Assembly (NCBI RefSeq): GCF_013402915.1
Contig: NC_050721.1
Location: 62,001-126,000 of the forward strand
DNA: 64,000 nt
Reading direction: 5' to 3'
From: Zygotorulaspora mrakii
Taxonomy: Eukaryota; Ascomycota; Saccharomycetes; Saccharomycetales; Saccharomycetaceae
The notes beneath the pieces are model-generated. The model made no database searches. It had not been told where the DNA came from and was given only the letters and a program-made list of their open reading frames with translations. Made by a program: the position numbers and the translations under genes. Shown one piece after another: positions 20,059-29,112 of the stretch (within the stretch, counting starts at the first letter, position 1; each line of letters starts with the position of its first letter).

Positions 20059-20282
20059 AGATTTTGAGAATCCTCGGAACTTTCCTTATCGTCGGAGATG
20101 TATTTGCTTCTCACATCGATCACAGTGTTTGAGTGAATCATCTTCAATACAGATTGTTTAGCATCAGATACAATATCTCACGCTGAGGAATATAAGCTGA
20201 AATGCTATTTCTACCCTGAAAGAAATTTGGTAAACTCACGAACATCAATTGAATTTTAAGTAGGAAAGTACACTTTTCTAAG

Positions 20283-22064
20283 ATGGAAGGCTTTAACAGT
20301 TCCAGGAGATCCACAGTATATTCCGTGAAGGGTATGGTGTCTTCAACACAGCCTCTCGCCACTGCTGCTGGTATCAAGATATTATCACAAGGTGGTAATT
20401 GTGTTGATGCGTGCGTAGCTGTATCGGCCTGTCTTTGCGTTGTTGAACCATCCTCCACTGGGATTGGGGGCGACTGTTACTCTTTATTGTACAAAGAGTC
20501 AGATAAAAAGGTATATGGAATAAATGGCACTGGAAGATCAGCCTCTAGACTAAGTATTGACTACCTGAAAAAAAATCACCCTGATCATATTCTGCCTAGT
20601 TTAAGATTTAAAGATGATTCAATCTTCAAGATACAGATTCCCGGTGCCATTGCAGGATGGTGTGACGCCATTGCAGCTTGGGGGAGTGGTAATGTTACGC
20701 TGTCAGACATACTTGCACCAGCAATTGATCTAGCTGAGAATGGTTTTGTCGTGTCAGAAGTCAGTGCACTTCTCTGGAAGGAGGCTGAAATTAAGCTGAA
20801 GGCAGCGCAAAACTCGGAGAAGGATTTATCCATTTTCCTACCGAATGATAGATTTGAAGCCCCAATTAAAGGGCAATATATGCGAAACGAACGCCTTGCT
20901 GCAACCATGAGAATCATAAGCGAGAAGGGCAAAAAAGGATTCTATGAAGGGGAGATTGCTGATTCCATTGTTTTGGAGCTATCAAAGCGAGGATCTCTTA
21001 TCACTAGGGAAGACCTTAAGAATCATACTTCTACTTTTGTAGAACCAATATCTTTATCAATTCTTGGTCATAAACTTTGGGAAATACCTCCAAATGGATC
21101 TGGAGTAATTGCATTATTAACTCTTGGATTGATAAATGAATTGGATAAATCAGGTGCAATTGACCTTAAAAATATGAAGCACAACTCGTCAGAGTATATT
21201 CATTTGTTATCTGAATGCTTAAAATTGAGTTTCAAGGATTCCGACGAATACGTGAATGATTATGAGTTCTTCGCCAAAAACCATAATTTGGATCAAATGA
21301 AGTCCATTGAAAATTTATTGAGTGAAGATTACTTAAAGAGTAGGAGTAGCCTTTTCAAGAAATCGAATGTGATGCGCAATACAGATGTGAAACATGGAAT
21401 ACCGAATCCAATGTTCAAATCTGACACGGTTTATTTCACTGCATCTGACTCTAACGGTGATGCTTGCTCTTTTATCAACTCAGTATATGAAAATTTTGGA
21501 AGTGGTGTAATCATTCCAGACAGAGGGTTTGCACTTCAGAATAGAGGAGGAAATTTCAATTTGAATCCAACGAGTAAGAACTGTCTAGAGGGGAATAAAA
21601 GGTCTTATCACACCATCATTCCTGGAATGATAACCACACCAAGGAATGATGGACAAGAGGAATTATACGCCAGCTATGGCATTATGGGTGGATTTAACCA
21701 ACCACAAGCACATGTTCAGGTGTATTTGAATATGCTACTTTTTGGAATGGATCCACAGCAGGCTTTAGATGCCCCAAGAATTTGCCTCTATCCTGATCCC
21801 AAAGGTACAGATTCAGGTTTTGGATCAGATGGTCCTGCAAGTAGAGATGCTACATGCATTGGTATCGAAGACGGTATCTCAAGCGCTGTTGTGGAAGAAT
21901 TGAGGAATTTGGGGCACCAAGCGAAAGTTTTCGCAAATGAAAAGCGGACACTGTTTGGTCGTGGGCAAATAATTCGCAGAGAATCAGGTCCTGAAACAAA
22001 AGGTCATTTGGTTTACAGTGCTGGTAGCGATATGAGAGGTGACGGTGCTGCAGTGCCATTATAA
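20283..22064 (+). CDS. Bacterial-type (YwrD-like) gamma-glutamyltransferase, cytosolic
   Basis: A 593-residue Ntn-hydrolase of the gamma-glutamyltranspeptidase family. The opening KGMVSSTQPLATAAGIKILS, then VEPSSTGIGGDCY, is the family's N-terminal signature. The proenzyme should cut itself before T382 in FKSDTVYFTASDSNG, making a large subunit (1-381) and a small subunit whose N-terminal threonine is the nucleophile. Further small-subunit signatures are NFGSGVIIPDRGFALQNRG and the late GGFNQPQAHVQVYLNMLLFG. There is no signal peptide or membrane anchor, unlike S. cerevisiae Ecm38, so it probably acts in the cytosol on imported gamma-glutamyl compounds. It resembles the bacterial YwrD group more than Ecm38, which may reflect ancient horizontal transfer (inference). 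It shares promoter motifs with the divergent Dal5-type permease. Confidence 0.88.
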   Translation: MEGFNSSRRSTVYSVKGMVSSTQPLATAAGIKILSQGGNCVDACVAVSACLCVVEPSSTGIGGDCYSLLYKESDKKVYGINGTGRSASRLSIDYLKKNHPDHILPSLRFKDDSIFKIQIPGAIAGWCDAIAAWGSGNVTLSDILAPAIDLAENGFVVSEVSALLWKEAEIKLKAAQNSEKDLSIFLPNDRFEAPIKGQYMRNERLAATMRIISEKGKKGFYEGEIADSIVLELSKRGSLITREDLKNHTSTFVEPISLSILGHKLWEIPPNGSGVIALLTLGLINELDKSGAIDLKNMKHNSSEYIHLLSECLKLSFKDSDEYVNDYEFFAKNHNLDQMKSIENLLSEDYLKSRSSLFKKSNVMRNTDVKHGIPNPMFKSDTVYFTASDSNGDACSFINSVYENFGSGVIIPDRGFALQNRGGNFNLNPTSKNCLEGNKRSYHTIIPGMITTPRNDGQEELYASYGIMGGFNQPQAHVQVYLNMLLFGMDPQQALDAPRICLYPDPKGTDSGFGSDGPASRDATCIGIEDGISSAVVEELRNLGHQAKVFANEKRTLFGRGQIIRRESGPETKGHLVYSAGSDMRGDGAAVPL

Positions 22065-22483
22065 ATTTCAGGCACCACTTATCGGTAACTTGTTTGTATT
22101 TTACAAAACATCAAGCATGTTTCAGTCTTGCCCCCTTCGCCCCAACTCTTTTATGTTAAGATGAAATCTTGGTAAAGAGGTATTAACGTTGCCCCTACGT
22201 ACAGTGGTTTAACATCTTTCATTAGAGCCAGTGATAGTGATATATATGTTCATCAGAAGTCGCCATCAACCTTATCACTTTTTTGTGACAGCAGTCAGTG
22301 CAAAGAAACCACCCATCTGATAAAAACATAAGGGATAAGAATTGGTAGTACTAGCTTCAATTGACGTTATAGAACTTACTAAATTTTTTTTTACTTACAT
22401 AAATGATTTAAACTTTATCATGTTGGAAGTAGACGAACGAAAAATCATGAGGTATTAAAGAAGTGATGATTTTCTTAACTTTC
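22065..22483. other. Intergenic between convergent gamma-glutamyltransferase and wall-protein genes
   Basis: About 420 bp of AT-rich 3' sequence, nothing recognised. Confidence 0.5.
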
Positions 22484-24622
22484 CTAATTCAAGAAAGCGA
22501 CCAAGAATAGACCAACCAAGGCAGTGAAGCCCTTGCTGAAACCAGCAGCAGCGGCGGCACCTTCCGATTGAATGTAGATACTGCTCGATGCGGTTGCAAT
22601 GGATGAAGCAGCACTACTGATAACTGCCATGCCAGTGGCAGTACCTGCTGGAGCAGCAGTGCCAGTTGGAGCGGCAGTACCAGGAGCAGCAGTACCTGGA
22701 GCAGCCGTACCTGGAGCAGCCGTACCTGGAGCAGCAGTACCTGGAGCAGCAGTACCTGGAGCAGCCGTACCTGGAGCAGCCGTACCTGGAGCAGCAGTAC
22801 CAGGAGCAGCAGTACCTGGAGCAGCCGTACCTGGAGCAGCAGTACCAGGAGCGGCGGTACCTGGAGCAGCAGTGGCGGTTGTGGCAATAGTAGTGCCGAC
22901 AGGACTTGATACTTCAGCAGTGGCTGGTGGCGCTTGCGTTGTCATTACACTTTCATGGCAACCAGAGTCATCACAGTGAGTAACGGTAACAGTCGATGGC
23001 GATGGTGCGGGTGTACCATGAGTAACTGGAAGAGTGCTTGTGACAGTGTAGACACTACCGTGAGAATCAGTTGCCGTAGAGCATGAGATTACAACAGTAC
23101 TGACAACTGGACCAGAGCTGATTGTTGTAGTATAAACAGGAGCTGGAGTTTTCGTTGCTGGCCATGTGCTAGTAATTGTGTAAGTTTTACCACTGGCATC
23201 GGTAGCAGTAGCGCATGAAACAACGACAGTGCTTGTTACAGTGCCTGAAGTGATTGTTGTAGTATAAACAGGAGCGGGTGTTTTCGTAGCTGGTAGTGTG
23301 CTAGTGATTGTATAGGTTTTACCACTGGCATCGGTAGCAGTAACGCATGAAACAACCACTGTGCTTGTTACAGTACCAGAAATAACAGTTGTAGTGTACA
23401 CAGAAGTAGGAGTTTCGGTTACTGGCAACGTGCTTGTGACAGTATAAGTATGCCCACTAGAGTCGGTAGTCGTGGAGCATGAAATGACAACTGTGCTTGT
23501 GACAGTACCTGACGTGACCGTCGTGGTATAAACAGGAGGTGGAGTGGTTGTGGCTGATCCTGACGTCGTAGACGATGGGGTAGACGATGGAGAGCTCGAA
23601 GGTGCGGAACTGGTTGGTGGTGGAGCTGAACCGTAATTCAAATAGTAAATGGATGAACCTGCGTAAGTGCCAGTAACGACATTGAATGTTGAAGGATCAA
23701 AGCCAGTACCAATTGAAAATGATAAAGAAGCAGAACCAGTAGCGGCAACCAAGGTATTAGCACTGTATGACAGAGAAGGTGAAGCGGTCAAGGCGATTTG
23801 ATTCTGTCCGGTGTATCCGGTAACGGGGATAGGAGCAGCAGTCGAATCAGCAGCTAACAAGAAGAGACCTTCGCCAGCGAAATTAATGGACTGACCAGTG
23901 AATCCACCAACGTCCTCGACATATAGAGTACCTCCATTGAGCGTAAAGGTACCTGAACCAGTAACGCCACTTGCAACCGTGTAAGTACTACCACCTGTTA
24001 GAATAATATTACCATTATTCGTGGAAGCACCATCTCTACGTCTCAAGCCTGGGCCACCTGCACCAGCAATAGTTGCACTGCTGAATGAGAACGTACCAGT
24101 GTTAACGTATGGTGTGTACGAGAAAGTACCGCCTGGAGATAAATTGAAAGTCGAGCTACCGGAGTTGGAAAACTCGCCGGGAGTGAAGTTAATATTCGAT
24201 GGAGAATTGGCACCGCCATCTTCGATAGCGAGCGAACCACTGACGTCGACAGAGCTTCCTACAGCGTTAACCGTTGTGCCTGGGTAGGTGGGGACCGTCT
24301 TACTGATAACGAGACCACCTTGAATGTTCAAAGCTCCTTCGAAAGTGTAAGAGGAACCGTCGACTAGAGTTAAAGTGGCACCAGGAACAATGTCAACATC
24401 TCCGGTAAAAACAGCTGCACCAGTAACTGTGACAGCACCTGCAATTGTTGTGGGGCCGATGGTTGTCGTGCCCGTGACAGATGACGAAGGAGTAGCGGAG
24501 CTTGAACTAGATATAGTGGAACCCGAAGTTGTAGAGTTCAAGAACTGTCCAACAACTGTCTGAGAAAACAGACCCAGGGCCAAAGCGGAAGGCAGGGTGA
24601 TATAGCGACTGAATAGTTTCAT
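22484..24622 (-). CDS. GPI-anchored cell-wall protein with Hyr/Iff-like N-terminal domain and tandem repeats
   Basis: A 712-residue predicted wall glycoprotein. A signal peptide (about residues 1-25, ending TVVGQ) precedes a Gly/Ser/Thr-rich region to about residue 335. That region is full of short beta-type repeats ([35 protein letters not shown]) and resembles the hyphally regulated cell-wall protein domain of Hyr1/Iff proteins. Then come four 44-residue Thr-rich repeats starting VYTTT, each with one cysteine (about 355-545). About 13 GTAAP repeats follow (about 582-658), and finally a Ser/Ala-rich stem and a hydrophobic GPI-signal tail ending [15 protein letters not shown] dibasic LRRRD site could be cut by Kex2. 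The upstream frame extension begins with TTG, so ATG 24622 is the start. Likely role: adhesion or wall structure. No exact orthologue is recognised. Confidence 0.82.
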   Translation of the reverse strand: MKLFSRYITLPSALALGLFSQTVVGQFLNSTTSGSTISSSSSATPSSSVTGTTTIGPTTIAGAVTVTGAAVFTGDVDIVPGATLTLVDGSSYTFEGALNIQGGLVISKTVPTYPGTTVNAVGSSVDVSGSLAIEDGGANSPSNINFTPGEFSNSGSSTFNLSPGGTFSYTPYVNTGTFSFSSATIAGAGGPGLRRRDGASTNNGNIILTGGSTYTVASGVTGSGTFTLNGGTLYVEDVGGFTGQSINFAGEGLFLLAADSTAAPIPVTGYTGQNQIALTASPSLSYSANTLVAATGSASLSFSIGTGFDPSTFNVVTGTYAGSSIYYLNYGSAPPPTSSAPSSSPSSTPSSTTSGSATTTPPPVYTTTVTSGTVTSTVVISCSTTTDSSGHTYTVTSTLPVTETPTSVYTTTVISGTVTSTVVVSCVTATDASGKTYTITSTLPATKTPAPVYTTTITSGTVTSTVVVSCATATDASGKTYTITSTWPATKTPAPVYTTTISSGPVVSTVVISCSTATDSHGSVYTVTSTLPVTHGTPAPSPSTVTVTHCDDSGCHESVMTTQAPPATAEVSSPVGTTIATTATAAPGTAAPGTAAPGTAAPGTAAPGTAAPGTAAPGTAAPGTAAPGTAAPGTAAPGTAAPGTAAPGTAAPTGTAAPAGTATGMAVISSAASSIATASSSIYIQSEGAAAAAGFSKGFTALVGLFLVAFLN
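22671..22875 (-). repeat. 15-bp minisatellite encoding GTAAP repeats
   Basis: About 13 copies of a 15-bp unit (plus strand CTGGAGCAGCAGTAC, with CCGTAC, CAGGAGC and GGCGGTAC variants). Because the unit is a multiple of three and lacks stops, several frames on both strands are open here. Only the minus-strand frame that joins the signal peptide and GPI tail is real. Confidence 0.95.
22985..23560 (-). repeat. Four 132-bp coding repeats (44-residue Thr-rich units)
   Basis: Four tandem units encode VYTTT...TVVISC...[16 protein letters not shown]. The second and third are nearly identical at protein level, which suggests recent duplication or gene conversion. The layout is like that of flocculin and other yeast adhesin stalks. 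Confidence 0.85.
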
Positions 24623-27189
24623 GTTTGTTTCAATTGCCACACTAGATCCTTGATTGGGCTTCAATACAATATAAAAATGTAGTGAATTTGAAACCGAGTT
24701 AACGAAAAGTAGAGGATTCTGAGCGATTGGCTGTAGAGTACTGGGAAATGTCTGAGATGAGTTCCCACATTTGCGTAGAACCAAAAACCAGAAGGCTGAA
24801 TTTACAAGTGATATTTATATTAATTTGCAGAACTAAATGTCCCTAATGAATGCATGGGTGACACATTCTGCTCTTTGATACGGTTCTTACCAGGAGCAAG
24901 TAGTTAGGACATATCTTGATCAAACTCACACGTAGTGAATGCATTTGGCTAATCCCATTTCAGCATTCTCTTAATTGGCAATTGCTGTTGTTTATTTTTC
25001 AACAATTACCTAATAACGACTTTTTTCCAGGAAAGAATGAATGAAGGTGGACAAACCCAGGTGCCTGTTGCCCCTTTAAGCACCTTTCAGGCAAACAAAT
25101 TAGCATTTTAAGATTTGCCCAAAACACTTAAATCTGCAGAAATATGTGCAAAGGAATGATGCAACATGCGGCAATTTGTTGCGAGTTTCCCTACTCCTGA
25201 ATAAGTACCGTAGAAAAGAAGATGGCAAATCTCCCTTGCCATCGGATCTTTAAGGATCCCGCGAGAAAGAAAAAAGCCATCTTGTTACCTTCCCGTTACC
25301 TGTCCGCCGGGCTCCCGTAGTGAAGCTTCCTAAAGAGGACAACTTGCTCTCAGTAAAGTGCCTATCAGCTGTAGTCTGCGTGCAAATTAGATTTATTAAC
25401 CTAAAAAGGAAACACGTGCACCCTAAGGCAACTCTGTGTCTCTGTTTTCTCAACAGAAATCAAAAAATGACATAAATGACGCGTAAAGTAGCTCATATAG
25501 GACTTTCTTGTTGAAGACTCTTACAGAGAACTTAGATTGCCTTATTAGTGTTCTGCAAGTAGTGCTGCGGCGTTTTCCTGAGGTGACGCACAAATACATG
25601 AAATAGAGTTAAAGTTGAGGCGTGCATGTTGGAGATGCAGCTTAGCGTATAGCCCCACATGACCATGTGTATGTGGGAGGACTATTGCCGTATTGAGTAA
25701 AGAGAGGAGGCACACCCGAAAAATAAAATGTAAATAAAAATATGGTGAGACTAAAAATAGAAATATCAAAATGTCTGAGTTTATGATTTGGCTTCCTGGA
25801 AGGGGTACACGGCAATGTCGAAAGATTTTGGCAAGACAAGTAGCCTCATGGTCTTGGCAGGGCAAAGACACCGAGAAATGGTCAGTTTTGGATCCACCGT
25901 GAGCCCTTCGGGCAGTGCAAACAAACAACTGTATTGACTGTTGTTCAAGAGTCGTAACTCGTCACAGTGACATCGGGACAGTGGGATCGCCAAAGTGAGC
26001 TGGAAAAGTCACTCGGAGATTAGATCTTGAGATGTCGTGAGCCCGAATCTGCAGCGCAGCCCCACCTTCGCGTGTTGTGTTCATGAAACCGGACTTACCA
26101 GCCATTCCAAGAAGTTCTGGCGAGCGACCAGCCATTTCCTTTTTGGGTCGATGGTACCTAATCTCCTCTTTTGGAGTCCAGATTAATCTATCTCCGAATT
26201 AAGAGAAAATGAAGAGTTGTGGCTTCAGGTCCATTTGTCCCGTTGTGGATTTGAAAAAGGCGGGGTAAGCACTCATATTTCAGAAATTATGATTTTTGAC
26301 CTCCGTGTGGATACAAAAGGTCGAAGATCCAGTATCACGGAGGTCGCTGGGAGGTCGCTGGGCGGTCGCAACTGTGACCGTAACAGTCCCACTGTTTAAC
26401 CTTTCGGAACTACGTGGTGGTGCCGTGGTGAGTGTTAAACATCATGAAGTTGAAGGCTGTTGTGAGCTCGCTTGAGTGAGGGAGGATCCATCGCTGAAGA
26501 ATCTATTTTTGGCCCTCGTAAAAGTGGTTGTATGTAGAAGTGGTTGTTGCCTCTGGCTCCTCTTCATTTTAGTTGTTTTTGCGAGGTGTTGCGTCCTGGC
26601 TGTAGTGAAAACAACCCTGGCGGTGATATAAAATTTTTTTCGTAAACGATGTGGAACGAGAGAGAGTTCCAGCGTCCGGATGGAATGTCATCACATGTTC
26701 CATTGCCGTGTGGAAACAAAGAAATAAGAAACGTTGCTCAGGCAACAGCTCTAGTCGCGCTTCGATCTCTCCTGGCAATCGCTAGAGGAAGCCCCTGCGA
26801 GCGCATGAGACTCCTTGGAGTGCCAATTTCGCTATTATTATTGAGCGCGTCTGAGCTGGAGATGTTGCAGCAATGTGCTCAAGCAATGTGCTCTAGGCTG
26901 CAAAAAAAAAAAGCCTTGTCTATGGTCGAAGCTCATCGTACAATCAAGGACACAAATGGTACTATTAAGCTGCATTGGAATATAACTGGGAATAGAATTA
27001 AATAAATGGGTGCAATATCGAAGTGCAAATCAATGATGGCTCTTCACATATGCGATGATTGATCCATATAAAGCTCCATCCAGGTTTTATCACTGATGAT
27101 TTCTCTAGTATTGTTTTCACTTTACCCGTAATGAACAATGCTTTAGTTTCCTACAGTGAGGTAAATTAGAAGAATTGTATTTTATTACG
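24623..27189. other. Divergent spacer between wall-protein gene and FET4
   Basis: A 2.6-kb region with no convincing gene. Small frames on both strands (for example 25545-25928 minus and 26649-27005 plus) show no motif. A short direct repeat built on GGTCGCTGGG lies near 26341-26366. Aft1-type cores lie at 25417-25423 (TGCACCC) and 27007-27014. Confidence 0.5.
27007..27014 (-). promoter_or_regulatory. Aft1-type site upstream of FET4
   Basis: TGGGTGCA on the plus strand, which is TGCACCCA on the minus strand and a full match to YRCACCCR, about 175 bp before the FET4 ATG. It suggests iron-responsive control, as reported for FET4 in S. cerevisiae. Confidence 0.5.
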
Positions 27190-28904
27190 ATGGATAAAAT
27201 TGCTAATTTTTTTGGAAGACCAGGATCAAGACCGGCCATTCATCAAAGAGCGCCGCTTTTGAATTACAGTTCTTTTGTTCCCGGTAGTAACGTCCACTTG
27301 GATGATACAAGTGATAGTATCCACGAACCTGGTAAAGAGGACCACACAGTAAAAAATGTTACTGGGGACTTTTCGAAACAATCTTTGGAAGAAAATGTAT
27401 CTGTTATGTCACAGAGTGTCGACTCAAGCGATGAGGAATTAGGAACCTTGACCGTGGAGAAAAATGGTGATATCGACACCAGCCATGGTTTCACGGGGCT
27501 TCACAAGGGAAAGACTGATATCGCGTTAGATAAACTGGTTGCAATTGCGGGCTCTCAAGCGATATTTTTCTTAATGTGGATCATTCTTATCATCTGGGTT
27601 GTTATTGGTATTGTTTACCGTGCACCAGATAACTGGCAAGTGGTTATGCAGGATGGACAATCGATTCAAAGTTATATCTGGGATACTCTACTGATGAGAC
27701 AACAGCTCATTGGGACACACGAACAAGTCGTTATTTGCGGTGTTTTAAGATCTCGTATTTTGACATATAAGGATTTAATTGCTCGTAAACTGGCTCAGAG
27801 AAACACAAAAAATATTATCGAATATAAATCGAAGGAGATAACTAATGAGGAAATTGAAAAAATCGATTTTGAAGGTAATTTACCGGTTGAGATTTGGTAT
27901 GATAAAGTTTCATCTACTGCTAGCAAGATTATCGGTTCCTTGCCATCCATGATTATTTTTTGGCTCGGTATTATAGTCTGGATTGTTTGTGGTGTTAAAC
28001 CATCAAACGCAGGTAATGATCCTCCATATACTGGAGAAACTACAGGAAGTAATCCACGTTTAATGAAATTTAGTTCAACATGGCAATTATATATCAACAG
28101 TGCCACAGCGGTTGTTCTTTTGGTCTGCACAATCTTTTTGCAAAATATTAGGGCAAGACATGATAAATATTCAGCTAAATTTATCGTGGATATCTTTGAA
28201 ACTGATGAAAAAATAGAGTACACCTTGAGGGATAGCTGCAAAGAATTTAAGCTTGAAAATCCAGTTGTTACTATTCCTGCTCAAAGAAGAAGTATTTTAG
28301 AAAAGCTGATCGATTTTTACGCAGATGTTATTGGTACGGGTATTGGTGTTGTTATCGCATGTGTTGCCATTGGTGCCTGGGGGGTATTGGCCATTTAATG
28401 GATTATGATGATAATTGGTGGTTAATCATTGGTACATATACAGGTCTGATTGGGTTCTTGGATGGATTCGCAATTAGACAGGTTTATTATCGTATAGTAG
28501 ATCACGAGGAAACTAACTATGAAATCGTTGCTAAAGAAGATCTGGAGTTATTCGATTTGTTAGGTATCGAATGTCCTGCATTCTGCGATGGAACCATTCC
28601 CGTGGAACGTGAGAAAACGTTGGAATTTAAAATATCCTCGTTCATTAACCGTACTTGCTCTAGTCAGTGGAGTGTTGTTGTTTCAGTTGCTATTATTGTC
28701 GGTTTAATCATTATTGCGTCCGCTATGCGTTGGAGTACCACTGGTCAATTGATTTGTAACACACCTACAATGATTATCGAGGCTTTTTTCATGATTGTTC
28801 TGCTTCAAGCGCATAATTGGGCTGATCAACAACGTAGAGTGCAGATGACTGCTCTTCTGGCTAGAAGGCGTATCCTTCTATCACACATCACACAAAGATT
28901 TTAA
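27190..28904 (+). pseudogene. FET4: FET4 low-affinity iron/metal transporter, split by a one-base frameshift
   Basis: Two overlapping frames together encode one Fet4 protein (about 570 residues; S. cerevisiae Fet4 is 552). Fet4 is a plasma-membrane low-affinity transporter of Fe2+, Cu+ and Zn2+. Frame 1 (ATG 27190 to TAA 28396-28398) carries MDKIANFFGRPGSRP, the helices around AGSQAIFFLMWIILIIWVV and WQVVMQDGQSIQSYIWDTLL, and ends at GTGIGVVIACVAIGAWG. The homology continues in the next frame from GGIGHLMDYDDNWWLIIGTY to the stop at 28904, with the conserved WSTTGQLICNTPTMIIE and LLQAHNWADQQRR. One extra G in the six-G run at 28379-28384 would restore a single frame. No other damage is seen, so this is either a very recent mutation or a homopolymer sequencing error. 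Confidence 0.9.
28379..28384 (+). other. G6 homopolymer at the FET4 frameshift
   Basis: Six consecutive G. The homologous protein needs a net +1 base here. Homopolymer runs are common sites of both indel mutation and read error. The codon context (TGG GGG GTA) does not form a -1 slippery heptamer, so programmed frameshifting is unlikely. Confidence 0.85.
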
Positions 28905-29112
28905 TTCTTTTGTTTTACCAGAATAAAACCTTGGACTGGCATCAAGGGTATCATCGATTGATATATACTCGAATAAATATTTTTTACTTATGTTGATTTA
29001 ACAATTATAGATTTGAAAAGATTTGATATATCACTAGTCGAAAAACGATAGTAAGTTACGTAAATGTTGTCTAGTTTCAACGTGATTCTCATATATAAGT
29101 TAATGGTAATAC

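Larger units (their letters stand above)
18730..20090. promoter_or_regulatory. Four GATAAG-type boxes in the divergent promoter
   Basis: CTTATC at 18730-18735, GATAAG at 18793-18798, CTTATC at 19180-19185 and CTTATC at 20085-20090. In yeasts, Gln3/Gat1 activators bind GATAAG pairs in promoters under nitrogen catabolite control. About one box is expected by chance in 1.9 kb, so the excess is suggestive but not proof. Confidence 0.4.
18387..20282. other. Divergent 1.9-kb promoter region of permease and gamma-glutamyltransferase genes
   Basis: No coding sequence seen. It carries clusters of CGG triplets next to each gene (18828-18853 and 20034-20058) and four GATAAG/CTTATC boxes at 18730, 18793, 19180 and 20085. 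Confidence 0.6.

Noticed and set aside
22599..22979. Plus-strand frames rich in GAAVP or YLEQQ repeats
   Set aside because: They are products of the 15-bp minisatellite read on the wrong strand. The minus frame alone has a signal peptide and GPI tail.
26649..27005. 118-codon plus frame upstream of FET4
   Set aside because: It has no motif and poor codon quality, and it sits in the probable FET4 promoter, ending just before an Aft1-type site.
28359..28904. Programmed frameshift in FET4
   Set aside because: The codons at the shift (TGG GGG GTA) do not make a slippery heptamer for -1 movement, and no +1 shift signal such as CUU-AGG-C is present. A simple one-base loss in G6 explains it better.
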